Origin: Gracilaria domingensis
Lineage: Eukaryota; Rhodophyta; Florideophyceae; Gracilariales; Gracilariaceae
DNA: 64,000 nt
Direction of reading: 5' to 3'
NCBI GenBank assembly: GCA_022539475.1
Contig: VCMS01000117.1
Coordinates: 124,001 to 188,000 of the forward strand
Position 1 is the stretch's first letter. Every line of letters starts with the position of its first letter. Positions 42,845-55,042 of the stretch are shown here, piece after piece. The position numbers were made by a program, and so were the translations under genes. The notes under the pieces were generated by a model, which made no database searches, had not been told where the DNA came from, and worked only from the letters and a program-made list of their open reading frames with translations.

Positions 42845-43626
42845 TGTTGGATGTTGACATGTGCTGTCACTGAAAACCAAAAGTGCTGGGGAGCATGGGC
42901 TGTTTTGGAGGGTGCCGTTGGAAAAGCGCATATGCGCCTCTGAGCAAACTCAACGTGAAACGGGCTTCTGATTGGCTACTGCAAATGGTCATATGCATTT
43001 GGTTCGTACAAGTGTTGTGGCGCTAATGGGTTGTTTCCGGGGTACACGTGTGTAGCTAATACACTGGGCATGCTGTACATGATGCACAGGGTACACACGT
43101 ATGTACGTGGACATGTAGGACAGCTTCATGTGACTTTGGCACTATGGTGAAGAGTAGATGCGCTGTCAAGAGGTTTACACTGTGGTATTGTTGGTGACGT
43201 AGGACTTGGAGTGAGTTTGTGGTGACGTGTTAGTTGGTGAGCTTGTACGTAACTGTTATGGTGGCGGTACGGATTACAGTGTGTTGGCACTATGTGAATC
43301 TGTGCATGGTCATGGTTATGTGTAGGCACGTAACTTGATGTGCACGGTTGTGCACTGTTGTGCGTTGTTGTGCTTTGTTGTTGTAAGCTGTCATGATAGT
43401 GTGGCAGTGTTACCATGTTATGTTAGAAGATGATTGGTAGTATTGAGTGTCTCTAGCTAGTGGTTTAGGTATTGCTTGGAGTTGGAGTTGTGCGATGGTG
43501 TCGCAAAGTAGTTCTATATAAGCGGTGACTCGAGCGCCTCCAAGTAAATTCCGAGCCAGAGCTGGCGAACTTCCCTTCATTCCCCATCCTTTCTTCAACC
43601 TTCCCTTTCAGCTTCAACCTCTATCA
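42845..43626 (+). repeat. 5' LTR of the second nested B element (782 bp)
   Basis: Bounded by TSD TCGCC and the primer-binding site GGTTATGGGCCCAG (43627-43640). Confidence 0.85.
43515..43522 (+). promoter_or_regulatory. TATA-like box of a copia B LTR
   Basis: TATATAAG about 110 bases before the LTR end, conserved in every family B LTR (also 31388, 58040, 62049). It probably marks the U3/R boundary region. Confidence 0.5.
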
Positions 43627-43640
43627 GGTTATGGGCCCAG
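43627..43640 (+). other. primer-binding site, copia B
   Basis: GGTTATGGGCCCAG is the complement of CTGGGCCCATAACC, the anticodon arm (CAU anticodon) of eukaryotic initiator tRNA-Met. This is the internal-priming arrangement described for Drosophila copia. Confidence 0.75.
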
Positions 43641-44863
43641 CCCCGCTGACCTCTGCCGTTATCGTTCCCTCTCGCCGCTGATTCTTGCCGCTCTCCCTCA
43701 CCGCCGTTCATCCGCTTCGCTGTTTTCCCTTTCGTTCCCTTCTCCGTTGCGTCGGGTGTGTTGACCGTATCGTTGGTCGGTGTTGACTTTCTTCTTTCGG
43801 TCGTTCGTTCCTCCCTGAGGGCGTTTTGTTGGTGGTGGTTCGACGTTGACTTTCTATCGTGATTGTGTTTGGGCGCTCGTTGTTGCCCGTGTTGTCGATC
43901 GCTATCCGCTTCGTTTGGTCTCCCTCTGTTATTATTGTTGGGATCCCCACGTCGTCTTTGTGGGTTCTGATCCGAGAGGTTGAGGACCTTGTGTTGTTGA
44001 AGTCTGTGCACTTGTGTGTTGTGCTCAGCATTCGTTTCTGTTGAAGTCCGTGCACTGCGTGTGTGCTCGGCAGGTGTGGTGATCACTTGAGTTTCGGTGC
44101 GACGAGCGGTTGATCCGAGCAATCGGGGACGTTAGTCTGGCGGCTTGAACCAAAGCATTTGTTCCGTCTTGCGAGTTTCCCACCGGGCAGATAACGGTGT
44201 CGGTCGAAAGACCTGGTATTCTTCGCGGGGGCATTTGTGGACGGGGTGCCGTGACGTACTGCACTGGACAGGAGGTGGTCCACCTTTATTGTTGCTGACC
44301 TGACTTTGTGTTGGGTTCTTGATCTGTGGCGAAGGCAAACTGAAACGAGCTTTTGATCCGTACTGCTTCGGTGGTGCGGGGAGGCGACGTGTCGTAGGCT
44401 GACCTCCTTTTTAGGATCAGGCCGCTTGTGAACTTCATTGTTTGCTTGCTAGAAGCGTACCTCGGTTTGTCATAGTACCTGCAGTTTCAGGGTCGCGCAA
44501 GTTCTTGCAAGAGACCAGAGAGGGTTTTACTTGGTGAAGGCATATCTTCGGTCATTAACCATCCTCTGGAAGTCTCGTAGAGAGCGACGCACCTTCTCCT
44601 AGAACGCAGGAGGAGGTAGACTGCAGAAGTCGTTTCTTACCCGGAGAGTCTCCGGGGGTCAGGGGTCCGACTCCCTAGGGTACCAGGAATCTTAGTTCCT
44701 TTTGCACCCGACTATTCATCTTTATTGTTGTTGTTGTTTGTTGTTATTGTTGTTTGTTGTTGTTTGTTGTTGTTGTTTGCTGTTGTTGTTTACCGCTGTC
44801 GTTTGCTATTGCCGCCTGTCTGCCACCGCATTATCTGGTTCGCTGCAGTTCCTCTCTTACATC

Positions 44864-47800
44864 ATGGACTCGTTTAGTGGGCTCAAGATCGAGAAGTTGG
44901 GTGAGGATAACTTCCATACTTGGAAGCAGAAGATTCAGTATGTACTTGCACTGAAAGACCTCAAGAACCATCTCACCACTTCTGCACCCACGGATGAAGA
45001 GGAACTGGTAAAGTGGCAAATCCGCGACGAAAGGGCTAGAGCTATCATTGGACTCACGCTTGCCGACGAGCACTTGGATCACATTCGAGACATCGAGACT
45101 GCTGCTGACGCATGGAAGGCCATTTGCAATGTGTTTCAACGTAAGACTCTTCTTAACCGAATCAACGCCAGACGTGCCTTCTACTCTGTCAAAATGCGCG
45201 AGGACGAGAAGATGTTGCAATTCATCAATCGTGTTCGGCACTTGGCCTCCGACCTCAAGAGTATGGACGTCAACGTTGAAGAAGAGGACATTGCTATGGC
45301 TGCTCTATGTGGACTTCCGGATCGTTTTGAGCACCTCATTGTTGCAATTGACACCACGATCGGAGATCGCCAACTCACCATGGAGTTTGTGAAGAGCCGT
45401 CTATTGCAAGAAGAGCAACGTATGAGTGATCGTGCCAAGGAGGAGTCCGGTGGTGATGCTGCACTCTTGGGACGCCAGTTTCGTAGGAAGTCATTGAAGT
45501 CGGTTGTGTGTTACTATTGTGGCATAAAGGGTCATATCCAGAAGAACTGTTTCAAAAAGCAACGTGATGGGGCTAACAAGGATCAGATCGATGCTGCTCA
45601 CCCAAGTGTACATACCGCGCTCAACGATGAGCAAGGTACGGGCGGCAGCGATTCTGACTTTGTATGCCTCATTGCGAATGGTGCCGACAAGGCCACTAAC
45701 AGTGACTGGATTGTTGACTCTGGAGCTACTGCACACATGACTTATGATGACTCAATGTTCCAAACGTACGAGACAAAGGTGTCGTCGGGTGTGAGCATCG
45801 GCAATGATTCCAAGTTGCAGTCTGTTGGTCACGGAAGTGTGGAGCTCGATCTGACAGTTGAAGGGTCCAAGCGTAAGTGCAAGCTAAGCAGGTGGTGCAC
45901 GTGCCCAACTTACGGTACCATTTGTTGTCTGTGTCACAGATTTGTGATCTGGGCTGCACGGTAGTGTTTGACAAAGAAAAGGTATGTGTGTACAAGGGGT
46001 CAAAAGTGGTTGCCGTTGGGCGCCGCGTCAAAGACCTGTACTACCTTTGCACTGCTGCAGATCAGTTCACGGACACGGACAGTGCGCTTGTGTCAGACTT
46101 GTCTCTTTGGCATGCTCGAATGGCTCATGTGAATGTGGAAGGCATCAAGCAGATGGCTCGAAACGGTGTTGTGTCAGGTCTGAATGTGGATGTGGCTCAG
46201 AAGCTGGATGTGTGTGGCTCTTGTGTAGTGGGCAAAGCAACCCGTGCTCCGACTCCCAAGCAAGGGGGGGAACGAGCTGAACACGTACTGGACCTGGTAC
46301 ACTCTGATATATCGGGTCCAGTGAACGTGAAGTCCTTGGGAGGCTCGCACTACTTTGTCACATTCATCGATGACCACAGCCGCTACTGCTTCTTGTACAT
46401 GCTCAAGACGAAGGATGAGGTGTTCCGGATGTTCATCAAGTGGCTCAGGTTTGTGGAGAACCAGATGGGCAGGAAAGTGTTAACCATCACCGCTCGCAAG
46501 AGTGTGTTGCGTGCATTGCGCACTGACAATGGTGGTGAGTACTTGTCCAATCGGTTCTCCGAAAACTGAGCAGTACGGTATTGAGCATCAGCGAACTGTG
46601 CCTTACAATCCACAGCAGAACGGGCTAGCCGAGAGGTTCAACCGCACACTCATGGACTTGGTCAGGTCAATATTGCATCACAAGAATGTGCCAAAAAGCT
46701 TTTGGGCTGAGGCTCTGAATGTTTCTGTGTATGTGCGCAACAGAGTGACCTGCAAAGCGCTTCCGAGTGACGTGACGCCGTTTGAGCTGTGGCATGGACA
46801 GAAGCCTGATCTGATCAATCTGCGTGTGTTTGGTAGCCGTTGCTGGTACAAGGTGGTTGATCACAAGTTGAAGAAGCTGGAAGAGCGTGCAGTGGAGTGC
46901 ATCTTCATTGGGTACACTTCAGGCTCCCACGGGTAAAGTTGTGGGACAGCCAGAAGAAGAAGGTGATTGTGTCACGAGATATGAGGTTTGACGAGTGCTC
47001 TGCAACTGAAAGTGACGAGCACTCTGAAGACGAGGACTATGCGGATATCGACTTGGTCGACAAGTCGGTATCTGCTGAAGCCCCAACCTCCGACACATCC
47101 GCCGATCATTCTGAAGATGATCCTTCTGCACCAGCTTCTCATGAGAGTACCACGAATGCCAGTACGGATGATGACACCACACCAGTTCCACAAGATGAGC
47201 CGGAAGTGACAGAGACGCAGCCCCTTCGTAGATCCACACGTCAGAGAAAGACGCCATCCTCGTGGTGGCGTGGTGCCAGTGCTTTCCTTACAGCCAGTGA
47301 TGATACTCCTTCGTCGTACGGTGACGCAGTGTCACGTTCTGATTCCGAAGCTTGGAAGAAGGCGATGAAGAGTGAGTACGAGTCATTGATGGAGCATGAC
47401 ACATGGGATCTAGTGCCAAGGCCAGCAGACAGCAACGTGATTTCGTCCAAGTGGGTGTATGTGCAGAAGTATGAGGCTTCGTCATCTGGTGAACCGACAG
47501 TTTTTACAAGGCTCGTGTGGTTGCAAGAGGGTTCCTGCAGATCGAGGGTGTGGACTTCTCAGAGACATATGCACCTGTGGTGAAGTTCACATCCATCAGA
47601 ATGATCTTGTCTGTGACTGCCGTACGAGACTTCCACTTGCACCAGATGGATGTGAAGACTGCCTTTCTGAATGGTGACCTTGACGAGACAGTGTACATGG
47701 AGCAGCCAATGGGATTCACACAGCAGGGAAAGGAGGACTTGGTGTGCCGACTGAAGAAAGCGATCTATGGGCTTAGACAAGCACCAAGACAGTGGCACGC

Positions 47801-48893
47801 CAAGATATACGCCTTCCTTGTTGGTGAAATGCACCTCAAGCCGAATGACGCAGACGAGTGTGTCTACACCGGGATCATACTAGGTTTCTTGGTTATCATT
47901 GCTCTGTATGTTGACGACTTGCTGATTGCGAGTCCGAGCATGAAAACCGTGGAACGTGTGAAGGCAGAGCTGTCAAGTCGTTTCCGCATGAAGGACCTCA
48001 AAGAAGCTCGCATGGTTCTTGGATTTGAAATCCATCGAGACAGAACCAAGCGAGAGCTGTACTTGACTCAGTCAGCGTACACCAACAAGGTCCTGGAGCG
48101 ATTTGGCATGCAGCTGTCGAAACCCGTTGACACTCCTATGGAGTGCGGTGTGGACTTGTCTGTTGACGAGGAAGTGCTCACGCATGTACCGTATCGTCAG
48201 GCGATTGGCTGCCTCATGTATCTCTCTGTGGGAACTCGTCCAGACATCTCATATGCTGTGGCTAAGCTGGCCAAGTATGTTGAGAAGCCGGGAAACACTC
48301 ACTGGAAGGCGGTCAAGCGTGTTCTTCGCTACCTCAATGGCACTACCACGTTCGGGTTGACGTATGGCTCCAGCACCGATTTGCAACTGCACGGCTATGT
48401 GGACTCTGACTGGGCTGGCGATGTTGCCAACCGCAAGTCCACTAGTGGATACTTGTTCATGATGTGCGGTGGTGCTGTGTCGTGGTAGTCTCGTCAACAG
48501 GAGGTAGTTGCTCTGTCGAGTGCAGAGGCTGAGTACGTGAGCTTGTGCTCTGGCACCAAGGAGGCGATCTGGCTTAGGCGACTTTGGAACGGCATTGGCA
48601 GTGTGATTGGCATGGAAGCAGACGGGTCTGTAAAGCTGCTGGTTGAACTAACTCCCATGTATGTTCACAACCAGGGCAGCATTGACCTTGCTCGAAATGG
48701 AGTGGTGAACAGGCGAACCAAGCACATTGACATTCGGTTCCACTTCACTCGAGAAGCTCTGCAGGCCAAGTCGATTGTGCTGTTCTACTGCCCGACGGAT
48801 TCCATGGTTGCCGACATGCTGAATGAGCCGCTTGCGCGAGTGAAGCACGAGAGGTTCCGCGAAGCCGGTGGTGTGATTCACATAGAAGTTTGA
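44864..48893 (+). pseudogene. copia B gag-pol of the second nested element
   Basis: Starts MDSFSGLKIEKLGEDNF at 44864. Domains: gag; CCHC finger near 45.51 kb; protease near 45.71; GAG-pre-integrase near 46.11; integrase 46.30-46.65 with D, D, E motifs; acidic linker 46.99-47.20; reverse transcriptase 47.5-48.2 with DVKTAFLNGDLDE and LYVDDLLIAS; RNase H 48.40-48.54 (DSDWAGD, SSAEAEY); end VIHIEV at 48893. The protein would build the particle and carry out reverse transcription and integration. Broken, with about five breaks. Confidence 0.8.
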
Positions 48894-48913
48894 AGTCAGT
48901 GACAGAGGGGGGG

Positions 48914-49699
48914 TGTTGGATGTTGACCCTGTGCTGTCACTGAAAACCAAAAGTGCTGGGGAGCATGGGCTGTTTTGGAGGGTGCCGTTGGAAAAGCGCA
49001 TATGCGCCTCTGCGCAAACTCAACGTGAAACGGGCTTCTGATTGGCTACTGCAAATGGTCATATGCATTGTGGTTCGTACAAGTGTTGTGGCGCTAATGG
49101 GTTTTGTCCGGGGTACACGTGTGTAGCTAATACACTGGGCATGCTGTACATGATGCACAGGGTACACACGTATGTACGTGGACATGTAGGACAGCTTCAT
49201 GTGACTTTGGCACTATGGTGAAGAGTAGATGCGCTGTCAAGAGGTTTACACTGTGGTATTGTTGGTGACGTAGGACTTGGAGTGAGTTTGTGGTGACGTG
49301 TTAGTTGGTGAGCTTGTACGTAACTGTTATGGTGGCGTGTAGGGATTACAGTGTGTTGGCACTATGTGAATCTGTGCATGGTCATGGTTATGTGTAGGCA
49401 CGTAACTTGATGTGCACGGTTGTGCACTGTTGTGCGTTGTTGTGCTTTGTTGTTGTAAGCTGTCATGATAGTGTGGCAGTGTTACAATGTTATGTTAGAA
49501 GATGATTGGTAGTATTGAGTGTCTCTAGCTAGTGGTTTAGGTATTGCTTGGAGTTGGAGGTTTGCGATGGTTGCGCAAAGTAGTTCTATATAAGCGGTGA
49601 CTCGAGCGCCTCCAAGTAAATTCCGAGCCAGAGCTGGCGAACTTCCTTTCATTCCCCTATCCTTTCTTCAACCTTCCCTTTCAGCTTCAACCTCTATCA
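48914..49699 (+). repeat. 3' LTR of the second nested B element (786 bp)
   Basis: Follows the G-rich polypurine tract and ends CTATCA before TSD TCGCC (49700-49704). Confidence 0.85.
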
Positions 49700-50320
49700 T
49701 CGCCTGACGATACGGTACATGCGTGAGCACTTCCTCGTCAACAGACAAGTGCACACCGCACTCCATAGGAGTGTCAACTGGTTTCGACAGCTGCATGCCA
49801 AATCGCTCCAGGACCTTGTTGGTGTACGCTGACTGAGTCAAGTACAGCTCTCGCTTGGTTCTGTCTCGATGGATTTCAAATCCAAGAACCATGCGAGCTT
49901 CTTTGAGGTCCTTCATGCGGAAACGACTTGACAGCTCTGCCTTCACACGCTCCAAGGTATTCATGCTCTCACTTGCAATCAGCAGGTCATCTACGTACAG
50001 AGCAATGATAACCAAGAAACCTAGTATGATCCCGGTGTAGACACACTCGTCTGCGTCATTCGGCTTGAGGTGCATTTCACCAACAAGGAAGGCGTATATC
50101 TTGGCGTGCCACTGTCTTGGTGCTTGTCTAAGCCCATAGATCGCTTTCTTCAGTCGGCACACCAAGTCCTCCTTTCCCTGCTGTGTGAATCCCATTGGCT
50201 GCTCCATGTACACTGTCTCGTCAAGGTCACCGTTCAGAAAGGCAGTCTTCACATCCATCTGGTGCAAGTGGAAGTCTCGTACGGCAGTCACAGACAAGAT
50301 CATTCTGATGGATGTGAACT
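49700..50320 (-). other. copia B reverse transcriptase part, right of the insertion
   Basis: Minus-strand pol resumes here after the nested element and contains the LYVDDLLIAS and DVKTAFLNGDLDE blocks. It belongs to the 41392-53789 element. Confidence 0.75.
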
Positions 50321-53044
50321 TCACCACAGGTGCATATGTCTCTGAGAAGTCCACACCCTCGATCTGCAGGAACCTCTTGCAACCACACGAGCCTTGTAAC
50401 GCACTGTCAGTTCACCAGATGACGAAGCCTCATACTTCTGCACATACACCCACTTGGACGAAATCACGTTGCTGTCTGCTGGCCTTGGCACTAGATCCCA
50501 TGTGTCATGCTCCATCAATGACTCGTACTCACTCTTCATCGCCTTCTTCCAAGCTTCGGAATCAGGACGTGACACTGCGTCACCGTACGACGAAGGAGTG
50601 TCATCACTGGCTGTAAGGAAAGCACTGGCACCACGCCACCACGAGGATGGCGTCTTTCTCTGACGTGTGGATCTACGAAGGGGCTGCGTCTCTGTCACTT
50701 CCGGCTCATCTTGTGGAACTGGTGTGGTGTCATCATCCGTACTGGCATTCGTGGTACTCTCATGAGAAGCTGGTGCAGAAGGATCATCTCCAGAATGATC
50801 GGCGGATGTGTCGGAGGTTGGGGCTTCAGCAGCTCCCGAATTGTCGACCAAGTCGATATCCGCATAGTCCTCGTCTTCAGAGTGCTCGTCACTTTCAGTT
50901 GCAGAGCACTCGTCAAACCTCACATCTCGTGACACAATCACCTTCTTCTTCTGGCTGTCCCACAACTTGTACCCGTGGGAGCCTGAAGTGTACCCAATGA
51001 AGATGGTCTCCACTGCACGCTCTTCCAGCTTCTTCAACTTGTGATCAACCACCTTGTACCAGCAACGGTTACCAAACACACGCAGATTGCTCAGATCAGG
51101 CTTCTGTCCATGCCACAGCTCAAACGGAGTCACGTCACTCGGAAGCGCTTTGCAGGTCACTCTGTTGCGCACATACACAGAAACATTCAGAGCCTCAGCC
51201 CAAAAGCTTTTTGGCACATTCTTGTGATGCAACATTGACCTGACCAAGTCCATGAGTGTGCGGTTGAACCTCTCGGCTAGCCCGTTCTGCTGTGGATTAT
51301 AAGGCACAGTTCGCTGATGCTCAACACCGTACTGCTCCAGTTTTTCGGAGAACCGATTGGACAAGTACTCACCACCATTGTCAGTGCGTAATGCACGCAA
51401 CACACTCTTGCGAGCGGTGATGGTTAACACTTTCCTGCCCATCTGGTTCTCCACAAACCTGAGCCACTTGATGAACATCCGGAACACCTCATCCTTCGTC
51501 TTGAGCATGTACAAGAAGCAGTAGCGGCTGTGGTCATCGATGAATGTGACAAAGTAGTGCGAGCCTCCCAAGGACTTCACGTTCACTGGACCCGAAATAT
51601 CAGAGTGTACCAGGTCCAGTACGTGTTCAGCTCGTTCCCCCCCTTGCTTGGGAGTCGAAGCACGGGTTGCTTTGCCCACTACACATGAGCCACACACATC
51701 CACCTTCTGAGCCACATCCACATTCAGACCTGACACAACGCCATTTCGAGCCATCTGCTTGATGCCTTCCACATTCACATGAGCCATTCGAGCATGCCAA
51801 AGAGACAAGTCTGACACCAGCGCACTATCCGTGTCCGTGAACTGATCTGCAGCAGTGCAAAGGTAGTACAGGTCTTTGACGCGGCGCCCAACGGCAACCA
51901 CTTTTGACCCCTTGTACACACATACCTTTTCTTTGTCAAACACTACCGTGCAGCCCAGATCACAAATCTGTGACACAGACAACAAGTGGTATCGTAAGTT
52001 GGGCACGTGTACCACCTGCTTTAGCTTGCACTTACGCTTGGACCCTTCAACTGTCAGATCGAGCTCCACACTTCCGTGACCAACAGACTGCAACTTGGAA
52101 TCATTGCCGATACTCACACCCGACGACACCTTTGTCTCGTACGTTTGGAACATTGAGTCATCATAAGTCATGTGTGCAGTAGCTCCAGAGTCAACAATCC
52201 AGTCACTGTTAGTGGCCTTGTCGGCACCATTCGCAATGAGGCATACAAAGTCAGAATCGCTGCCGCCCGTACCTTGCTCATCGTTGAGCGCGGTATGTAC
52301 ACTTGGGTGAGCAGCATCGATCTGATCCTTGTTAGCCCCATCACGTTGCTTCTTGAAGCAGTTCTTCTGGATATGACTCTTTATGCCACAATAGTAACAC
52401 ACAACCGACTTCAATGACTTCCTACGAAACTGGCGTCCCACGAGTGCAGCATCACTACCAAACTCCTCCTTGGCACGATCACTCATACGTTGCTCTTCTT
52501 GCAATAGACGGCTCTTCACAAACTCCATAGTGAGTTGGCGATCTCCGATCGTGGTGTCAATTGCAACAATGAGGTGCTCAAAATGATCCGGAAGTCCACA
52601 TAGAGCAGCCATAGCAATGTCCTCTTCTTCAACGTTGACATCCATACTCTTGAGGTCGGAGGCCAAGTGCCGAACACGATTGATGAATTGCAACATCTTC
52701 TCGTCCTCGCGCATTTTGACAGAGTAGAAGGCACGTCTGGCGTTGATTCGGTTAAGAAGAGTCTTACGTTGAAACACATTGCAAATGGCCTTCCATGCGT
52801 CAGCAGCAGTCTCGATGTCTCGAATGTGATCCAAGTGCTCGTCGGCAAGCGTGAGTCCAAAGATAGCTCTAGCCCTTTCGTCGCGGATTTGCCACTTTAC
52901 CAGTTCCTCTTCATCGGTGGGTGCAGAAGTGGTGAGATGGTTCTTGAGGTCTTTCAGTGCAAGTACATACTGAATCTTCTGCTTCCAAATATGGAAGTTA
53001 TCCTCACCCAACTTCTCGATCTTGAGCCCACTAAACGAGTCCAT
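50321..53044 (-). CDS. copia B gag-protease-integrase open frame (907 codons)
   Basis: One of the longest continuous family B frames in the window. MDSFSGLKIEKLGEDNF start; gag to about residue 200; CCHC finger CYYCGIKSHIQKNC near 220; protease WIVDSGATAHMT near 290; GAG-pre-integrase LWHARMAHVNVEGIKQM near 415; integrase core about 480-600 (HSDISGPV, LRTDNGGEYLS, NGLAERFNRT); integrase C-terminal region with LRVFGNRCWYK near 680; acidic linker near 740-800; RRSTRQRKTPSSWW near 815. Reverse transcriptase lies further along the minus strand. It is the best reference for domain order in this family. Confidence 0.85.
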   Translation of the reverse strand: MDSFSGLKIEKLGEDNFHIWKQKIQYVLALKDLKNHLTTSAPTDEEELVKWQIRDERARAIFGLTLADEHLDHIRDIETAADAWKAICNVFQRKTLLNRINARRAFYSVKMREDEKMLQFINRVRHLASDLKSMDVNVEEEDIAMAALCGLPDHFEHLIVAIDTTIGDRQLTMEFVKSRLLQEEQRMSDRAKEEFGSDAALVGRQFRRKSLKSVVCYYCGIKSHIQKNCFKKQRDGANKDQIDAAHPSVHTALNDEQGTGGSDSDFVCLIANGADKATNSDWIVDSGATAHMTYDDSMFQTYETKVSSGVSIGNDSKLQSVGHGSVELDLTVEGSKRKCKLKQVVHVPNLRYHLLSVSQICDLGCTVVFDKEKVCVYKGSKVVAVGRRVKDLYYLCTAADQFTDTDSALVSDLSLWHARMAHVNVEGIKQMARNGVVSGLNVDVAQKVDVCGSCVVGKATRASTPKQGGERAEHVLDLVHSDISGPVNVKSLGGSHYFVTFIDDHSRYCFLYMLKTKDEVFRMFIKWLRFVENQMGRKVLTITARKSVLRALRTDNGGEYLSNRFSEKLEQYGVEHQRTVPYNPQQNGLAERFNRTLMDLVRSMLHHKNVPKSFWAEALNVSVYVRNRVTCKALPSDVTPFELWHGQKPDLSNLRVFGNRCWYKVVDHKLKKLEERAVETIFIGYTSGSHGYKLWDSQKKKVIVSRDVRFDECSATESDEHSEDEDYADIDLVDNSGAAEAPTSDTSADHSGDDPSAPASHESTTNASTDDDTTPVPQDEPEVTETQPLRRSTRQRKTPSSWWRGASAFLTASDDTPSSYGDAVSRPDSEAWKKAMKSEYESLMEHDTWDLVPRPADSNVISSKWVYVQKYEASSSGELTVRYKARVVARGSCRSRVWTSQRHMHLW

Positions 53045-53789
53045 AATGTAAGAGAGGAACTGCTGATCAAGTCAAACACGGCAGACGGAATAAGGCAGCA
53101 ACGGCAGACAACAACAGCAAACAACGACAGCAAACAACAACAACCAACAACAACAACAACAACAATAGTAGAAAGAATACTTCAATAGTCGGGACCACTG
53201 GCAGGAACTAATTTCCCAGTACCCTAGGGGATCGGACCCCTGATCCCCGGAGACCCTCCGGGTAGGAAACGACTTCTGCAGTCTACCTCCTCCTGCGTTC
53301 CAGGAGAAGGCGCGTTGCTCTCTACGAGGCGTCCAAAGGATGGTTAATGACCAAAGATATGTCTTCACCACTTAACCCAATCTGGCCTCTTGCAAGAACT
53401 TGCGCGACCTCGAAACTGCAGCTACTATGACAAACCAAGGTACGCTCCTAACGAGCAGACAATAATGCCCACACGCGGCCTGATCCTGAAAAGGAGGTCA
53501 GCCTTCCGTACGTCGCCTCCCCGCTCAACCGAGGTTGCACGGATCAAAAGCTCGTTTCGGTTTGCCTTCACCACAGATCAAGAACCCGACACAAAGTCAG
53601 GTCAACAACAACAAAGGTGAGCCACCCCAGTCCAACAGTGCGCCACGGCACCCCGTCCACTTCAGCACTCGCGGTACTACCAGGTCTTTCGACCGACACC
53701 GTTATCCGCCCCAAACGACCGGTGGGAGCCCGCTAGACAGCACGTCCGCTTTGGTTCAAGCCGCCAGACTAACGTCCCTGATTGCTCGG
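53045..53789 (-). other. copia B leader, truncated
   Basis: Minus-strand leader with the TTG/CAA tract near 53.10-53.17 kb. It is cut at about 53789, where plus-strand LTR sequence starts; the missing part would include the primer-binding site and 5' LTR. Confidence 0.7.
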
Positions 53790-54331
53790 ATGATGCACAG
53801 GGTACACACGTATGTACGTGGACATGTAGGACAGCTTGGTGTAACTTGGGCACTGTGGTGAAGAGTTGATGCGGTGTCAAGAGGATTACAGTGTGGTGTT
53901 GTTGGTGACGTAGGACTTGGAGTGAGTTTGTGGTGAAGTGTTGTTGGTGAGCTTGTACGTAACTGTTATGGTGTGGTGTAGGGATTACAGTGTGTTGGCA
54001 CTATGTGAATCTGTGCATGGTTATGGATACGTGTAGGCACGTAACTTGTTGTGCACTGTTGTGCACTGTCGTGCTTTGTTGTTGTAAGCTGCCATGATAG
54101 TGTGGGAGTGTTACCATGTTATGTTAGGAGATGATTGGTAGTATTGAGTGTCTCTAGCTAGTGGTTTAGGTATTGCTTGGAGTTGGAGGTTTGCGATGGT
54201 TGCGCAAAGTAGTTCTATATAAGCGGTGACTCGAGCACCTCCAAGTAAGTTCCGAGCCAGAGCTGGCGAACTTCCTTTCATTCCCCCCATCCTTTCTCTC
54301 AACCTTCCCTTTCGAGCTATAACCTCCATCA
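53790..54331 (+). repeat. partial LTR, copia family B
   Basis: Last 542 bases of a 778-bp LTR; first member of the 1,912-bp tandem array. It ends CCATCA and is followed by integrase-region sequence rather than a primer-binding site. Confidence 0.8.
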
Positions 54332-55042
54332 TCATGGACTTGGTCAGGTCGATGTTGCATCACAAGAATGTGCCAAAAAGCTTTTGGGCTGAGGCTCTGA
54401 ATGTTTCTGTGTATGTGCGCAACAGAGTGACCTGCAAAGCGCTTCCGAGTGACGTGACTCCGTTTGAGCTATGGCATGGACAGAAGCCTGATCTGAGCAA
54501 TCTGCGTGTGTTTGGTAGCCGTTGCTGGTACAAGGTGGTTGATCACAAGTTGAAGAAGCTGGAAGAGCGTGCAGTGGAAGCCATCTTCATTGGGTACACT
54601 TCAGGCTCCCACGGATACAAGTTGTGGGACAGCCAGAAGAAGAAGGTGATTGTGTCACGAGATGTGAGGTTTGCCCAGTGCTCTGGAACTGAAAGTGACG
54701 AGCACTCTGAACACGAGCACTACGCGGATATCGACTTGGTCGACAAGTCGGGAGCTGCTGAAGCCTCAACCTCTGACACATCCACCGATGATTCTGAAGA
54801 TGACCCTTCTGCACCAGCTTCTCACGAGAGTACCACAAATGCCAGTACGGATGAGAACACCACACCAGACACACATGATGAGCCGGGAGTGACAGAGACG
54901 CAGCCCCTTCGTAGATCCACACGTCAGAGAAAGACGACATCCTCATGGTGGCGTGGTGCCAGTGCTTTGCTTACAGCCAGTGATGATACTCCTTCGTCGT
55001 ACGGTGAGGCAGTGTCACGTCCTGATTCCGAAGCTTGGAAGA
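54332..55042 (+). pseudogene. copia B integrase end and linker, unit X copy 1
   Basis: Begins MDLVRSMLHHKNVPKSFW and runs to the acidic linker and SEAWK. The LTR upstream supplies an in-frame ATG context, but this is a deletion derivative with no gag, protease or reverse transcriptase. The identical second copy is 56244-56954. Confidence 0.75.

Larger units (their letters stand above)
42845..49699 (+). mobile_element. copia family B, complete-length plus-strand element (6,855 bp)
   Basis: Flanked by target duplication TCGCC. 5' LTR 42845-43626, primer-binding site 43627-43640, leader to 44863, gag-pol 44864-48893, polypurine tract about 48904-48913, 3' LTR 48914-49699. The LTRs differ at about ten places in 780 by eye, so insertion is fairly recent. 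All domains are present; broken, with about five breaks. Almost the same length as the other complete copy (6,856 bp). Confidence 0.85.
41392..53789 (-). mobile_element. copia family B, minus strand, host of a second nested B element
   Basis: 3' LTR 41392-42156, 3' part of pol 42157-42844, then a complete plus-strand B element (42845-49699) with target duplication TCGCC (42840-42844 and 49700-49704). The rest of pol and gag is 49700-53044 and the leader 53045-53789. The 5' end is cut where a partial plus-strand LTR begins at 53790. The portion left of the insert is heavily damaged; the portion right of it has long open frames. Broken, with several breaks. Confidence 0.8.
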
